Source of the DNA: Mycetocola spongiae
Lineage (GTDB): Bacteria > Actinomycetota > Actinomycetes > Actinomycetales > Microbacteriaceae
Assembly (NCBI RefSeq): GCF_020424085.1
Contig: NZ_CP080203.1
Coordinates: forward strand, 2,232,001 to 2,296,000
DNA: 64,000 nt
Direction of reading: 5' to 3'
In this document: piece by piece, positions 49,652 to 58,176 of the stretch
How the letters are laid out: each line of letters opens with the position of its first letter
Numbering within the stretch: the stretch's first letter is position 1
Notes under the pieces: model-generated
Told to the model about the DNA's origin: nothing
What the model saw: the letters and a program-made list of their open reading frames with translations, nothing else
Databases searched by the model: none
Program-made: the position numbers and the translations under genes

Positions 49652-51984
49652 TCTCGTTCGCCTCTTCGGGTACCGAACTCACCCGTTTTAAAAAGGGAAA
49701 GCTTCCCAAGCTGGCCCTTGTTGTCCTTCTGTTTATCCCCCTGATCTATGGGGCGCTTTATCTCTGGGCGTTCTGGGCCCCGACCGAGGAGATGAAAAAT
49801 CTTCCGGTGGCGCTCGTGAATGACGACCGCGGTGCGAGCCTGAGCGATGGCCAGGCGGTCCACGCGGGTGACGATGTGGTGAAGGAACTGCTTGACGGCA
49901 AGGACCTGGACTGGAAGAAGGTAGACGCCGAGACCGCCCGCACGGGCGTGGCCGATGGCACCTATTATTTCTCGGTCTCCCTGCCGCAGAACTTCTCCGA
50001 GGACGCCGTCTCGGTGGACAGCGATAACCCCGCCCAGGCCCAGATCCAGGTGGAGTTTAACGACGCCAATAACTTCCTGGCCTCGACCCTCGGCCAGTCG
50101 GCCATGACCCTGGTGCGCAACGCGGTGGCCGAGAAGATCAGCGCCACCACCGCCGATACCATGCTGGTCGGCGTGAATAAGCTGGGCGATGGAATTCGCA
50201 CCGCCGCCGATGGCGCCGGTGAACTCAACGAGGGCGTGGGCACCCTCGCCGATGGCGCGGGCGAACTGGTGCTGGGCCTCGGCGCGCTCGCCGATGGCTC
50301 GGATCAGCTGGCCGCCGGCGCGGGCACCCTCGCCGGGGGCGTGAATACCCTGAGCGGCGGAGCCGGTCAGCTCGCCGCGGGTGCGGGCACCCTCGCGGGC
50401 GGGGCCGATACCCTCGCCGCGGGAAATAAGACGCTCGCCGCGGGCATGTCCCAGGCCGCAACCGGCGCGGGCACCCTCGCCGGGGGCGCCCAGGACCTGG
50501 CCGCGGGACTCGGCCAGCTCGCACAGAACACCGTGCCGCTGCGCGACGGGGCCGCGAACCTGCAATCGCAGACCACAAACCTTCCCGCCCAGGCCGAGCG
50601 GCTCAACTCGGGGGCCGCCGCGCTGAATACCGGCGTGGGAACCCTGCATCAGAACGCCGTGGCCACGCAGAATCTGGCCACCACGATCCAGGGCATCCTC
50701 GCGGATCCCAATAATAAGGACCTCACGGTGGCCCAGCTGAACGAGCTCCTCGCCCAGGGGCCCGCCACGATGACCGGCCTGGTGGGCGCCACCGGCGGCC
50801 TCGCCGCGGCCACCGCCGCCGACTCGGCCCTCGGCTCGGGGGCCGCGAGTCTCGCGGCCGGAACCGGCCAGCTCAACGGCAGCGTGCCCGCACTCGTGGT
50901 GGGTATTAATCAGCTCGCCGCGGGTACCGGCGGGGTCAATGACGCCGTACAGAAACTCAACGCGGGCGCGGGCACCCTGTCCGCGGGGGCGGGCACGCTG
51001 TCCGCGAGCCTGAATAACGCGGTCCCCGGGGCCACCCAGCTCGCCGATGGTGCCGCCACGCTCTCCGGCGGCGCGGGCACCCTCGCCGGAAAGACCCGGG
51101 AACTCGCGAGCGGCGCGCAGACGCTCAACGCCGGCGCGGGCACCCTCTCCGAGAAGACCCGGGAACTGGCCGCGGGGGCGGATACCGCCGCCAGCGGCGG
51201 TGACACCCTGCTCGAGGGCACCCAGAAGCTCGCCGATGGCAGCGGGGAACTCGCCACCAAGCTCGCCGAGGGCGCCGAGGAGGCCCCCTCCTATGACGCC
51301 CAGCGCATCGATAAGATGACCGAGGTTGTGGCCAATCCGATCGGCCTGAGCGAGACCAACGAGAATAAGGCAAGCAGCTTCGGCGAGGGCTTCGCCCCGT
51401 TTTTCATCGCCCTGGCCGCGTTTGTGGGGGCACTCATCACGTGGCTGATCCTGCGGGCACTGCCCACGCGGGCCCTCGCGAGCCGCACCTCGGGCATGCG
51501 CTCCGTGCTGACCGGCTTTGTCCCGGCGGCCCTGATCGGTGCCGGACAGGTCGCCATCATGATGGTGGTCCTGGTGTATGCCATCGGGCTGCGTCCCGAT
51601 AACTGGATCGGCACCGCGCTGTTTATGTACCTCACGACGCTTGCGTTCCTCTCGCTCCAGCAGATGTTTATCATCCTGTTTGGCAGCGCCACGGGTCGCG
51701 TCATCAGCCTCGTGCTGCTGATGCTGCAGCTGAGTTCCTCGGGTGGTACCTATCCCGTGCAGACCACGCCCGGTTTCTTCCAGATCATGCACCCGTTTAT
51801 GCCCGCCACCTATGTGGTCAACGGCCTGCGCCAGCTGATCACCGGCGGCGTGGACGAGCGCTTCTGGATCGCCCTGGCCTATATGGTGGGCCTGCTGGTG
51901 ATCACCTTCGCGGTGAGTGCCATTGCCGCCGGAAAGCAGAAGGTCTGGACCATGAAGCGCCTGCGTCCCGAGCTCGCCATCTAG
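49648..51984 (+). CDS. YhgE/Pip-family membrane protein
   Basis: The 778-residue protein has one N-terminal TM helix (LALVVLLFIPLIYGALYLWAF), a long extracytoplasmic region and five C-terminal TM helices of ABC-2 type (about 585-765). Residues about 190-540 carry many seven-residue repeats of the G-A-G-T-L-A-G type, expected to form long helical stalks. The family includes phage-infection proteins and ESX-associated proteins; it is thought to work like an exporter permease. Coupled by ATGA overlap to the degenerate ATPase. Substrate unknown. Confidence 0.9.
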   Translation: MISFASSGTELTRFKKGKLPKLALVVLLFIPLIYGALYLWAFWAPTEEMKNLPVALVNDDRGASLSDGQAVHAGDDVVKELLDGKDLDWKKVDAETARTGVADGTYYFSVSLPQNFSEDAVSVDSDNPAQAQIQVEFNDANNFLASTLGQSAMTLVRNAVAEKISATTADTMLVGVNKLGDGIRTAADGAGELNEGVGTLADGAGELVLGLGALADGSDQLAAGAGTLAGGVNTLSGGAGQLAAGAGTLAGGADTLAAGNKTLAAGMSQAATGAGTLAGGAQDLAAGLGQLAQNTVPLRDGAANLQSQTTNLPAQAERLNSGAAALNTGVGTLHQNAVATQNLATTIQGILADPNNKDLTVAQLNELLAQGPATMTGLVGATGGLAAATAADSALGSGAASLAAGTGQLNGSVPALVVGINQLAAGTGGVNDAVQKLNAGAGTLSAGAGTLSASLNNAVPGATQLADGAATLSGGAGTLAGKTRELASGAQTLNAGAGTLSEKTRELAAGADTAASGGDTLLEGTQKLADGSGELATKLAEGAEEAPSYDAQRIDKMTEVVANPIGLSETNENKASSFGEGFAPFFIALAAFVGALITWLILRALPTRALASRTSGMRSVLTGFVPAALIGAGQVAIMMVVLVYAIGLRPDNWIGTALFMYLTTLAFLSLQQMFIILFGSATGRVISLVLLMLQLSSSGGTYPVQTTPGFFQIMHPFMPATYVVNGLRQLITGGVDERFWIALAYMVGLLVITFAVSAIAAGKQKVWTMKRLRPELAI
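50210..51260 (+). repeat. Coding heptad-like repeats of the Pip protein
   Basis: Variants of a 21-bp unit coding for GAGTLAG or GADTLAA recur many times (for example GCGGGCACCCTCGCC cores). They are translated helical repeats, with no spacers, hence not CRISPR. Confidence 0.8.
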
Positions 51985-52000
51985 GCTAGGTCTCGGAAGC

Positions 52001-52030
52001 GGTGTGGCGGGGCTTAGGCCCCGCCACACC
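52001..52030. terminator. Strong hairpin between pip and tetR
   Basis: GGTGTGGCGGGGC pairs with GCCCCGCCACACC around TTAG; a perfect 13-bp stem without a T-run, so it may limit read-through into tetR or protect the upstream mRNA. Confidence 0.6.
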
Positions 52031-52068
52031 GTACCCATAATCCGCATAATCTTTCCAAGGAGAACCCG

Positions 52069-52647
52069 ATGACCGCGGCACCACTGTCCAAGACCAAGCG
52101 TGCGATCCTCGATGCCGCGCTGGAGCTGTCCGCGGGCGGCGGCATCAGCGGCACCACGATGGATGATGTGGCCGAGCGGGCAGGGGTGGCCAAGGGCAGC
52201 CTGTATTACAACTTCTCCTCCAAGGATCAGCTCTTCGAGGCGCTCCTGGACGACGGTCTTGGTGCGCTCAGCGCGAGCCTGCACGAGGCCAAGGGTGAGC
52301 GCACCGGTGTGGTGGCTCTGCGCGCGCTGGTGGAGGCCACGCTGGATCGCATTCGCGCCAATCAGGCGATGTCGAAACTTCTGGTGGCCGAGCTCTTTCG
52401 CACCGATCGGGTCTGGCGGGAGTCCCTGGATAAGGTGCGCTCCGAGGCCATCGGCATCTTTGCCGAGGCCCTGCGCGAGACGGGCACGGTGACCGAGCCG
52501 GCCGCGTCGATCATGGCCAGCGCGGTATTTGGTGCGGTGCTTGTCGCGGGCCTGGAATGGGTGGTCTTTGATCCGCGACGCTCCCGGGACGACACGGTGG
52601 ATGCCGTGCTGGGCGTGTTCTCGGGCGCATTTGCCGTGGATCGCTGA
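52069..52647 (+). CDS. TetR-family regulator of the ATPase-Pip cluster
   Basis: A 192-residue TetR protein: HTH in TTMDDVAERAGVAKGSLYYNF (within residues 25-50; core GVAKGSLYYNF) and a helical ligand-binding domain. It lies 84 bp after the Pip gene, behind a hairpin, with CCAAGGAGAA before the ATG. By position it should control the operon through ACTGAC-CA-GTCAGT at 48930-48943. Ligand unknown. Confidence 0.88.
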   Translation: MTAAPLSKTKRAILDAALELSAGGGISGTTMDDVAERAGVAKGSLYYNFSSKDQLFEALLDDGLGALSASLHEAKGERTGVVALRALVEATLDRIRANQAMSKLLVAELFRTDRVWRESLDKVRSEAIGIFAEALRETGTVTEPAASIMASAVFGAVLVAGLEWVVFDPRRSRDDTVDAVLGVFSGAFAVDR

Positions 52648-52817
52648 GGCGAAACCCGCCCGACACGCCCGCCGCGCTCGCCCGGACTCAAAATCCGTCG
52701 CGGGGGGCTTCCCGGCTTTACTCTCGCGTCAGTCTCGCTTAGACTGGCGCAGTAAGAGAAACCTGCCAAGCTTTTTTGCGCCCATTTTCCCCCTCAATTC
52801 GGTGGAAGTGTGAGCAC

Positions 52818-52823
52818 TATAGT
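52818..52823 (+). promoter_or_regulatory. -10 box of tRNA-Trp/secE transcript
   Basis: TATAGT about 40 bp upstream of the tRNA; the -35 is not clear. A GATCGA-GAAA-TCGATC hairpin (52845-52860) lies between it and the tRNA 5' end. Confidence 0.5.
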
Positions 52824-52863
52824 AAAGTTGGTTTCGCATCCTGTGATCGAGAAATCGATCCAT

Positions 52864-52936
52864 AGGGCGGTGGCTCAATTGGTAGAGCAGCGGTCTCCAA
52901 AACCGCAGGTTGCAGGTTCGAGTCCTGTCCGCCCTG
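52864..52936 (+). tRNA. trnW: tRNA-Trp (CCA)
   Basis: A 73-nt cloverleaf without encoded CCA: acceptor AGGGCGG/CCGCCCT with discriminator G, D-stem GCTC/GAGC, anticodon arm GCGGT-CTCCAAA-ACCGC with anticodon CCA, T-arm GCAGG-TTCGAGT-CCTGT. It lies 43 bp upstream of secE with no terminator between, so it is probably co-transcribed and cut out by RNase P and a 3' endonuclease; a GTCGATG/CATCGAC hairpin sits just after its 3' end. Confidence 0.98.
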
Positions 52937-52979
52937 CGCGTCGATGTGAAGAGCATCGACACATGAAAGGTGTAAACAC

Positions 52980-53252
52980 GTGGCCGCAAACGTAATCGAC
53001 GAACCCGGTGAGGAAATCGTCGCTGCCTCAAAGCAGGCACGCTCCGAGAAGCGTGGTCCGTTTGCCGGAATCATCCTGTTCCTCAAGCAGGTGGTGGCCG
53101 AGCTTAAGAAGGTTGTCACCCCCACCCGCAAGGAACTGATCAACTTCACGCTGGTTGTTCTCGTGTTTGTGTTGATCATGATGGGTCTGGTGTATGGCGT
53201 AGACCGCCTGTTCGCCTGGTTGGTCGTGCTGGTCTTCGGGGCCCCGGTCTAA
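52980..53252 (+). CDS. secE: Preprotein translocase subunit SecE
   Basis: A 90-residue protein with a cytoplasmic amphipathic helix (FLKQVVAELKKVVTPTRKEL, the conserved SecE motif) and one TM helix (FTLVVLVFVLIMMGLVYGVD). It clamps the SecY channel. Start is GTG with GAAAGG nine bases upstream. It lies between tRNA-Trp and nusG in the order conserved across actinobacteria. Confidence 0.96.
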   Translation: MAANVIDEPGEEIVAASKQARSEKRGPFAGIILFLKQVVAELKKVVTPTRKELINFTLVVLVFVLIMMGLVYGVDRLFAWLVVLVFGAPV

Positions 53253-53356
53253 CCCACACGCTTTCCGCTCACTACGGGAGCCTCCCAAACGGTTCCCGGG
53301 CATAGCCCGCCCGCGGCACTCCCCCGGACGGCAACAGAACTAAGGAATGAGATCAG

Positions 53357-54145
53357 GTGTCAGATAATCTGAACGAGAGCGACGTCGTAGCCGCCGAGGA
53401 ATCGGCCGTCGAGGTTGCCGAGGCCGTCGAGGCGACGGAAGCGGAGGCCCCCGTGGCCGACGTCGCCGCCGATGACGACGTACAGGTTGACGCCGACGCC
53501 GCGGACGAGGCAGACGCCGAGCCCGCCGCCGAGATCGACCCCTACGACGCCTTCCGCGCCGAGCTGCGCACCCTCCCGGGTAAGTGGTACGTCATTCACT
53601 CCTACGCCGGTTTTGAGCGCAAGGTGAAGGCGAATATCGAGCAGCGTAAGGGCACGCTGGACGTGGCCGACTTCATCTACCAGGTTGAGGTCCCCATGGA
53701 AGACGTGGTTGAGATCAAGAACGGCCAGCGCAAGATGGTCACCCGCGTGCGCATCCCCGGCTATGTGCTGGTGCGCATGGACCTGAACGAGGACAGCTGG
53801 TCCGTCGTGCGGCACACCCCCGGTGTGACCGGCTTTGTGGGCAACGCCCATAACCCCACCCCGCTGCGCTTCGAGGAGTCCTTCAACATGCTGAAGAGCC
53901 TCGTTGAGGTGGCCGAGGTGGCCGCGACCAAGGCCGCGGGTAAGCCCGTGACCGGCCGCGTGATCCCCGCCGAGGTTGACTTCGAAATCGGCGAGACCAT
54001 CACCATCAAGGAGGGCTCGTTTGCGGGTCTTCCCGGTTCGATCAGCGAGATCAAGCCGGAGAGCGGAAAGCTCACCGTGCTGGTATCCCTGTTCGAGCGC
54101 GAGACCCCGGTGGAGCTCAGCTTCGACCAGGTCACCAAGCTCTAG
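53357..54145 (+). CDS. nusG: Transcription antitermination factor NusG
   Basis: A 262-residue NusG: an acidic, Ala/Asp/Glu-rich N-terminal extension of about 75 residues that is common in actinobacteria, the NGN domain (WYVIHSYAGFERKVKANIEQR to VRHTPGVTGFVG) and the C-terminal KOW domain (GETITIKEGSFAGLPGSISEI). It binds RNA polymerase to modulate elongation and Rho termination and links to ribosomal S10. Start is GTG with TAAGGAATGAG upstream. Confidence 0.96.
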   Translation: MSDNLNESDVVAAEESAVEVAEAVEATEAEAPVADVAADDDVQVDADAADEADAEPAAEIDPYDAFRAELRTLPGKWYVIHSYAGFERKVKANIEQRKGTLDVADFIYQVEVPMEDVVEIKNGQRKMVTRVRIPGYVLVRMDLNEDSWSVVRHTPGVTGFVGNAHNPTPLRFEESFNMLKSLVEVAEVAATKAAGKPVTGRVIPAEVDFEIGETITIKEGSFAGLPGSISEIKPESGKLTVLVSLFERETPVELSFDQVTKL

Positions 54146-54153
54146 GTTTTTCC

Positions 54154-54199
54154 CGGAACGGCCCGCCCACTCTCCCGAGTGCGCGGGCCGTTCCGCTTT
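54154..54199 (+). terminator. Terminator after nusG
   Basis: CGGAACGGCCCGC pairs with GCGGGCCGTTCCG (13 bp, 16-nt loop), followed by a weak CTTTG. Confidence 0.75.
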
Positions 54200-54242
54200 G
54201 CCGGGCGCGCGGCCCCGACTCGCTAATTGGCGGCGCTTCGCG

Positions 54243-54386
54243 TAGACTTATGCAGGTTTGTGTCTTCCGCTTCGCGGGCAGCGCATAAACCCCTCGATTT
54301 TTCACACCACCGCGGCCCAGTACTGGGTCGGCGGGAGAGCATCGGGCAACCGCCCCCTGCTCGACATTCAAATAAAGGATAAAAAC
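54243..54386 (+). promoter_or_regulatory. rplK promoter -10 and structured leader
   Basis: TAGACT (54243-54248) is a good -10. The leader of about 130 nt contains a CCCAGTACTGGG palindrome (54317-54328) and further GC stems. In many bacteria the rplKA leader carries the binding site for autoregulatory protein L1; I did not identify that site here. Confidence 0.45.
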
Positions 54387-54815
54387 ATGGCACCGAAGAA
54401 GAAGGTCACGGGTCTGATCAAGCTGCAGATCCAGGCTGGCGCCGCGAACCCGGCACCGCCCATCGGCCCCGCCCTGGGTCAGCACGGCGTGAACATCATG
54501 GAGTTCTGCAAGGCGTATAACGCGGCTACCGAGCAGCAGCGCGGCAACGTTATCCCCGTAGAGATCACCGTCTACGAGGACCGCTCCTTCACCTTCATCC
54601 TGAAGACCCCGCCCGCCGCGGAGCTCATCAAGAAGGCTGCCGGAGTTGCCAAGGGTTCCGGAACCCCGCACACCGTCAAGGTTGCGAAGATCACCATGGA
54701 CCAGGTCCGTGCGATCGCCGAGCAGAAGAAGTCGGACCTTAACTCGAACGACATCGACGCCGCCGCGAAGATCATCGCCGGTACCGCTCGTTCGATGGGT
54801 ATCACCGTCGAGTAA
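54387..54815 (+). CDS. rplK: 50S ribosomal protein L11
   Basis: A 142-residue L11 with the N-terminal Pro-rich linker motif ([24 protein letters not shown]) and the C-terminal rRNA-binding domain ([17 protein letters not shown]). It forms the GTPase-associated centre with 23S rRNA and is the target region for thiopeptides. AAAGGA precedes the ATG. It is followed by rplA. Confidence 0.98.
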   Translation: MAPKKKVTGLIKLQIQAGAANPAPPIGPALGQHGVNIMEFCKAYNAATEQQRGNVIPVEITVYEDRSFTFILKTPPAAELIKKAAGVAKGSGTPHTVKVAKITMDQVRAIAEQKKSDLNSNDIDAAAKIIAGTARSMGITVE

Positions 54816-54909
54816 TTTACGCACCCGCGTAAATCACCCTCACAAAACTTTTCATCAGTGGCAGCGCCGGCCAGGCGCATATATGACCACGTTCTCATAG
54901 GAGAAAAAA

Positions 54910-55599
54910 ATGGCACAGAAGTCTAAGGCCTACCGGGCCGCAGCCGCCAAGGTTGGCGCCGATTCCGTTTATACCCCGGCCGACGCAGTAGCGCTCGCCA
55001 AGGAGACCGGTTCGACCAAGTTCGACTCCACCGTTGAGGTTGCCCTCAAGCTCGGTGTAGACCCCCGCAAGGCAGACCAGATGGTTCGTGGAACCGTCAT
55101 CCTGCCCCACGGAACCGGTAAGACCGCCCGCGTTATCGTATTCGCAACCGGTGCGGCCGCCGAGGCAGCTATCGCCGCCGGCGCCGACGAGGTTGGTGGC
55201 GACGAGCTGATCCAGAAGGTGTCGGAGGGTTATACCAACTTCGACTCCGCCGTCTCGACCCCCGAGCTCATGGGTAAGGTCGGTCGTCTGGGTAAGGTCC
55301 TGGGTCCCCGTGGCCTCATGCCTAACCCGAAGACCGGTACCGTGACCCCGGACGTGGCCAAGGCCGTTTCCGAGATCAAGGGTGGAAAGATCGAGTTCCG
55401 CGTTGATAAGCACTCCAACGTGCACTTCGTTGTGGGCAAGGCCTCGTTCTCGGCCGAGCAGCTCAACGAGAACATCACCGCCGCACTGGACGAGGTTGTT
55501 CGTCTGAAGCCGTCCAGCTCCAAGGGCCGCTACATCCAGAAGGGCGCCGTCTCGACCACCTTCGGTCCCGGCATCGCCCTGGATGTAAACAGCATCTAG
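54910..55599 (+). CDS. rplA: 50S ribosomal protein L1
   Basis: A 229-residue L1 with the family motifs [31 protein letters not shown] and [14 protein letters not shown]. It forms the L1 stalk that moves with E-site tRNA and can repress its own operon at the mRNA level. TAGGAGAAAA precedes the ATG. A strong terminator closes the rplKA operon. Confidence 0.98.
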   Translation: MAQKSKAYRAAAAKVGADSVYTPADAVALAKETGSTKFDSTVEVALKLGVDPRKADQMVRGTVILPHGTGKTARVIVFATGAAAEAAIAAGADEVGGDELIQKVSEGYTNFDSAVSTPELMGKVGRLGKVLGPRGLMPNPKTGTVTPDVAKAVSEIKGGKIEFRVDKHSNVHFVVGKASFSAEQLNENITAALDEVVRLKPSSSKGRYIQKGAVSTTFGPGIALDVNSI

Positions 55600-55614
55600 T
55601 CTCGACGCATTCTT

Positions 55615-55652
55615 AATAGGGCCATCCGCTTCGGCGGGTGGCCCTATTATTT
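55615..55652 (+). terminator. Rho-independent terminator of rplKA
   Basis: AATAGGGCCATCCGC pairs with GCGGGTGGCCCTATT around TTCG, followed by ATTTTCC. Confidence 0.9.
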
Positions 55653-55727
55653 TCCCGAGGCGAAAATAGCGGACACAATCAAGGACTTCGCCGGGCGTGC
55701 TCGCGGGCGCGGTGCCATAATCGGGAT

Positions 55728-56654
55728 ATGCCTCCGCTCGAATTCTCCCCGCCGGAAACCGCGTCCGTCTTTCGCGGGCTCATCGCCTATCCGATCACCC
55801 CGCTGCTGCCCTCGGGCGCGGTGGACCACGAGGCCCTCGGCGAGCTGGTGGGGCGCACGGTGGAGGCCGGGGTCTCCGCAATCAGCGTGCTGGCCACCTC
55901 GGGTGCCGGGGTGACCTTTAGCCGCACCGAGCGGCAGCGGGTGCAGGAAACCACGATGACAGCGGTGGCGGGGGCGGTGCCGGTTTATGCGGCCGTCACG
56001 GCCGCATCCACGCGCGAGAGCGAAAATTATGCGCGAGATGCCGAATCGGCGGGCCTCGCGGGTGTGCTGCTTGCGCCCTTTGCCTATGTGCCGCTCACGC
56101 GCGATGCCGTGCGGGCGCTCTTTGCCGCCGTGAGCGATGCCAGCGCACTGCCCATTTGTTTTTATAATAAGCCGGCCCAGCTGTCATTCGACGTGGACGG
56201 CGAGCTGCTGGCCGAGCTTGTGGCGCAGGCGCGCGTGCGCGGCATTAAGGAGCCCTCGGTGCGGCCGGGTCCGGCCGGCCAACCGCCCCTCGCGCGCCGC
56301 ATGCGCGAGCTGTGCTCGGGCACCGGCCCCGAGCTGGCGATCGGGCTGAGCGGCGATCTGGGGCTGCTTGACCACCCGCCCGTGGTGGACGCCTGGCATA
56401 CCGGGCTGGCCGCACTCCTGCCCGAGGAATACGTGCGCGTATGGGCCGAGCGCGGGGCCCTCGCGGTGGATAATTCCCCCGCCCGCGACCGCCTGATCGC
56501 CCTGGCCTCGGCACTCGCCGCGGGTTCGAGCCCCCTCGGTGGCCTGCATGCCGCGGCCCGCGCGCTGGGTATCGGCACGGCCGATCCGCGCGGCCCCTAT
56601 CTGCCCGCCACCGCGCGGGAGGCGGCGGCCCTGGAGGCAGTGCTCGCACCCTAG
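55728..56654 (+). CDS. DapA-family class I aldolase/lyase, not canonical DHDPS
   Basis: A 308-residue TIM-barrel protein of the DHDPS/NAL family: the Schiff-base lysine K174 (GIKEPS) and the catalytic Tyr146 (FYNKP) are present at the right spacing (28 residues). The GTTGE motif of DapA reads ATSGAG (T57, S58), and the arginine that binds the aspartate-semialdehyde carboxylate (five residues after the Tyr) is Gln151. It probably acts on a different oxo-acid than lysine biosynthesis DapA. CATAAT six bases before the ATG suggests a leaderless transcript. No lysine genes are nearby. Confidence 0.82.
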   Translation: MPPLEFSPPETASVFRGLIAYPITPLLPSGAVDHEALGELVGRTVEAGVSAISVLATSGAGVTFSRTERQRVQETTMTAVAGAVPVYAAVTAASTRESENYARDAESAGLAGVLLAPFAYVPLTRDAVRALFAAVSDASALPICFYNKPAQLSFDVDGELLAELVAQARVRGIKEPSVRPGPAGQPPLARRMRELCSGTGPELAIGLSGDLGLLDHPPVVDAWHTGLAALLPEEYVRVWAERGALAVDNSPARDRLIALASALAAGSSPLGGLHAAARALGIGTADPRGPYLPATAREAAALEAVLAP

Positions 56655-56665
56655 CCGGGCGCGAA

Positions 56666-56703
56666 GCACCCGGGGCCCTCGGAAGCGACCCCGGGTGCAT
56701 TTT
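56666..56703. terminator. Terminator between convergent genes
   Basis: GCACCCGGGG pairs with CCCCGGGTGC with a 13-nt loop, followed by ATTTTT on the plus strand. Confidence 0.85.
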
Positions 56704-56706
56704 TGG

Positions 56707-57693
56707 CTAGTCGTGCGGGATGCGCAGGACAATCTTGCCGCGGGTATGCCCCTGCTCGAGCGCGTTATGCGCCTGCACGATATCGGCCAGATCGTAGAGC
56801 GCGTCCACGTGCACGGTGAGCTTACCGGCGTCGATCAGCGCGGTGATCTGGTCCAGAACGCGGGCATCGGGCGAGACCTTATACAGGCTCGCGCGCACGC
56901 CCGCGGCCTCGGCCTCCTCGGCCATCGTGGGCCAGCTGAAGCTCGGGGCGTTCACCAGATAACCGCCGGGCCGGAGGATCTGCAGGGAGCGGGTGCCGGT
57001 ATTATCGTGCACATTGCCGATCAGGTCGATGACCACGTCTACCGGGCGCAGCACCTCCTCAAAACGCTCGGAGCGATAGTCGATCACCTCGGCGGCACCC
57101 AGCGAGAGCAGAAACTCGCGGTTGCGGGCCGAACCCGTGGCGATCACATGGGCGCCGCGCAGCGCGGCAAACTGCACCGCAAAATGACCCACGCCGCCGG
57201 CTCCGGCATGCACCAGCACGCGCTGGCCGGCCGCGACCTCGGCGAGCTCAACCATGCCCCATGCGGTCATACCCGCGAGCGGCACGGCCGCCGCGATATC
57301 CGCGCCGATCGTGGTGGGCATGCGCGAGAGCGACATGCTGGGCACCGCTGTGTACTCGGCATAGGTGCCGGGATAGCGCGGCACGGGATTCATGCCGTAA
57401 ACGGGGGTACCGGGCTGCAGGGGATGCGCGGCATAGGGCGCCGCCACAACCACACCGGCAAAATCGGAGCCGATCACGGCGGGATAATTGAGCACCCCGG
57501 GGGAGGCTCCGCCGCCCGCGCGGGTTTTGACGTCGATGGGATTCAGTGCGCTATAGTCCACGCGCACCATGACATCCGCGGTCATCGGCAGGGGAGGGGT
57601 GATCTCGGTGAGATACATGTTTTCGGCGGGGCCCACCGCGTCATAAACAGCGGCGACCATTTTTTCTGGGATCTTAAATTCTTCTGGGCTCAT
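56707..57693 (-). CDS. Zinc-free MDR oxidoreductase (quinone oxidoreductase-like)
   Basis: A 328-residue MDR protein with the GroES-like N-terminal domain (NPIDVKTRAGG, GSDFAGVV) and a Rossmann domain with the nucleotide motif HAGAGGVGHFAVQFA. It lacks the structural and catalytic zinc cysteines of alcohol dehydrogenases. It reduces quinones or enones with NADPH; the substrate is unknown. I start at the ATG of MSPEEFK (57693); a long in-frame extension upstream runs through the divergent rbsD gene and is rejected. Confidence 0.9.
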   Translation of the reverse strand: MSPEEFKIPEKMVAAVYDAVGPAENMYLTEITPPLPMTADVMVRVDYSALNPIDVKTRAGGGASPGVLNYPAVIGSDFAGVVVAAPYAAHPLQPGTPVYGMNPVPRYPGTYAEYTAVPSMSLSRMPTTIGADIAAAVPLAGMTAWGMVELAEVAAGQRVLVHAGAGGVGHFAVQFAALRGAHVIATGSARNREFLLSLGAAEVIDYRSERFEEVLRPVDVVIDLIGNVHDNTGTRSLQILRPGGYLVNAPSFSWPTMAEEAEAAGVRASLYKVSPDARVLDQITALIDAGKLTVHVDALYDLADIVQAHNALEQGHTRGKIVLRIPHD

Positions 57694-57780
57694 GGCTAGA
57701 TTCTGCCACGCGATTCTGGAAATTTGAGCCCGGGCCGACGGATAGCGATGCACGACGGGGAGATATGTCACACTCGTTTT

Positions 57781-58164
57781 ATGAAGAAAACCGGAATCCT
57801 GAATGCCGAACTCCTGGGCGCCATTGGACGCCTCGGACACACCGATACCTTTGTGGTCGCCGATTGTGGGCTGCCGGTCCCGCCCGGGGTACCCGTGATC
57901 GATCTGGCCGTGGTGGCCGGAACGCCGGGGATTTTTGTGGTCCTCGACGCGATCCTGGACGAGGTGGTGGTGGAGGCCATGCTGGTGGCCGAGGAATCCG
58001 TGGGGACCGCCTTTGCCGAGGGCCTGGTCTCGCGCGGCGCCCAGCCCGCAACCGTGTCCCATGCGCGTCTTAAAGAACTCTGCGGCAATGCGCGCTTTGT
58101 GGTGCGCACGGGCGAGGCCACACCCTATGCAAACGTGATCCTGCGTTCGGGCGTGCCCTTTTAG
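57781..58164 (+). CDS. rbsD: D-ribose pyranase RbsD
   Basis: A 127-residue RbsD/FucU-fold protein: KKTGILNAEL at the start, catalytic His in LGHTDTFVVADCGLP (H20) and the C-terminal RTGEATPYANVIL motif. It interconverts the pyran and furan forms of ribose before phosphorylation. It stands alone here: no ribose ABC transporter or rbsK is adjacent, so it may serve ribose uptake encoded elsewhere or another sugar. CACACT six bases before the ATG may be its -10 with a leaderless start. Confidence 0.92.
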   Translation: MKKTGILNAELLGAIGRLGHTDTFVVADCGLPVPPGVPVIDLAVVAGTPGIFVVLDAILDEVVVEAMLVAEESVGTAFAEGLVSRGAQPATVSHARLKELCGNARFVVRTGEATPYANVILRSGVPF

Positions 58165-58176
58165 CTCCGCGGGCCG

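Noticed and set aside
50210-51260. Repeats as a CRISPR array
   Set aside because: Repeats are in frame, degenerate, contiguous and translated; there are no unique spacers and no cas genes.
49615-52284. 889-codon frame antisense to the Pip gene
   Set aside because: Shadow of the repeat-rich Pip gene; no membrane segments or start signals.
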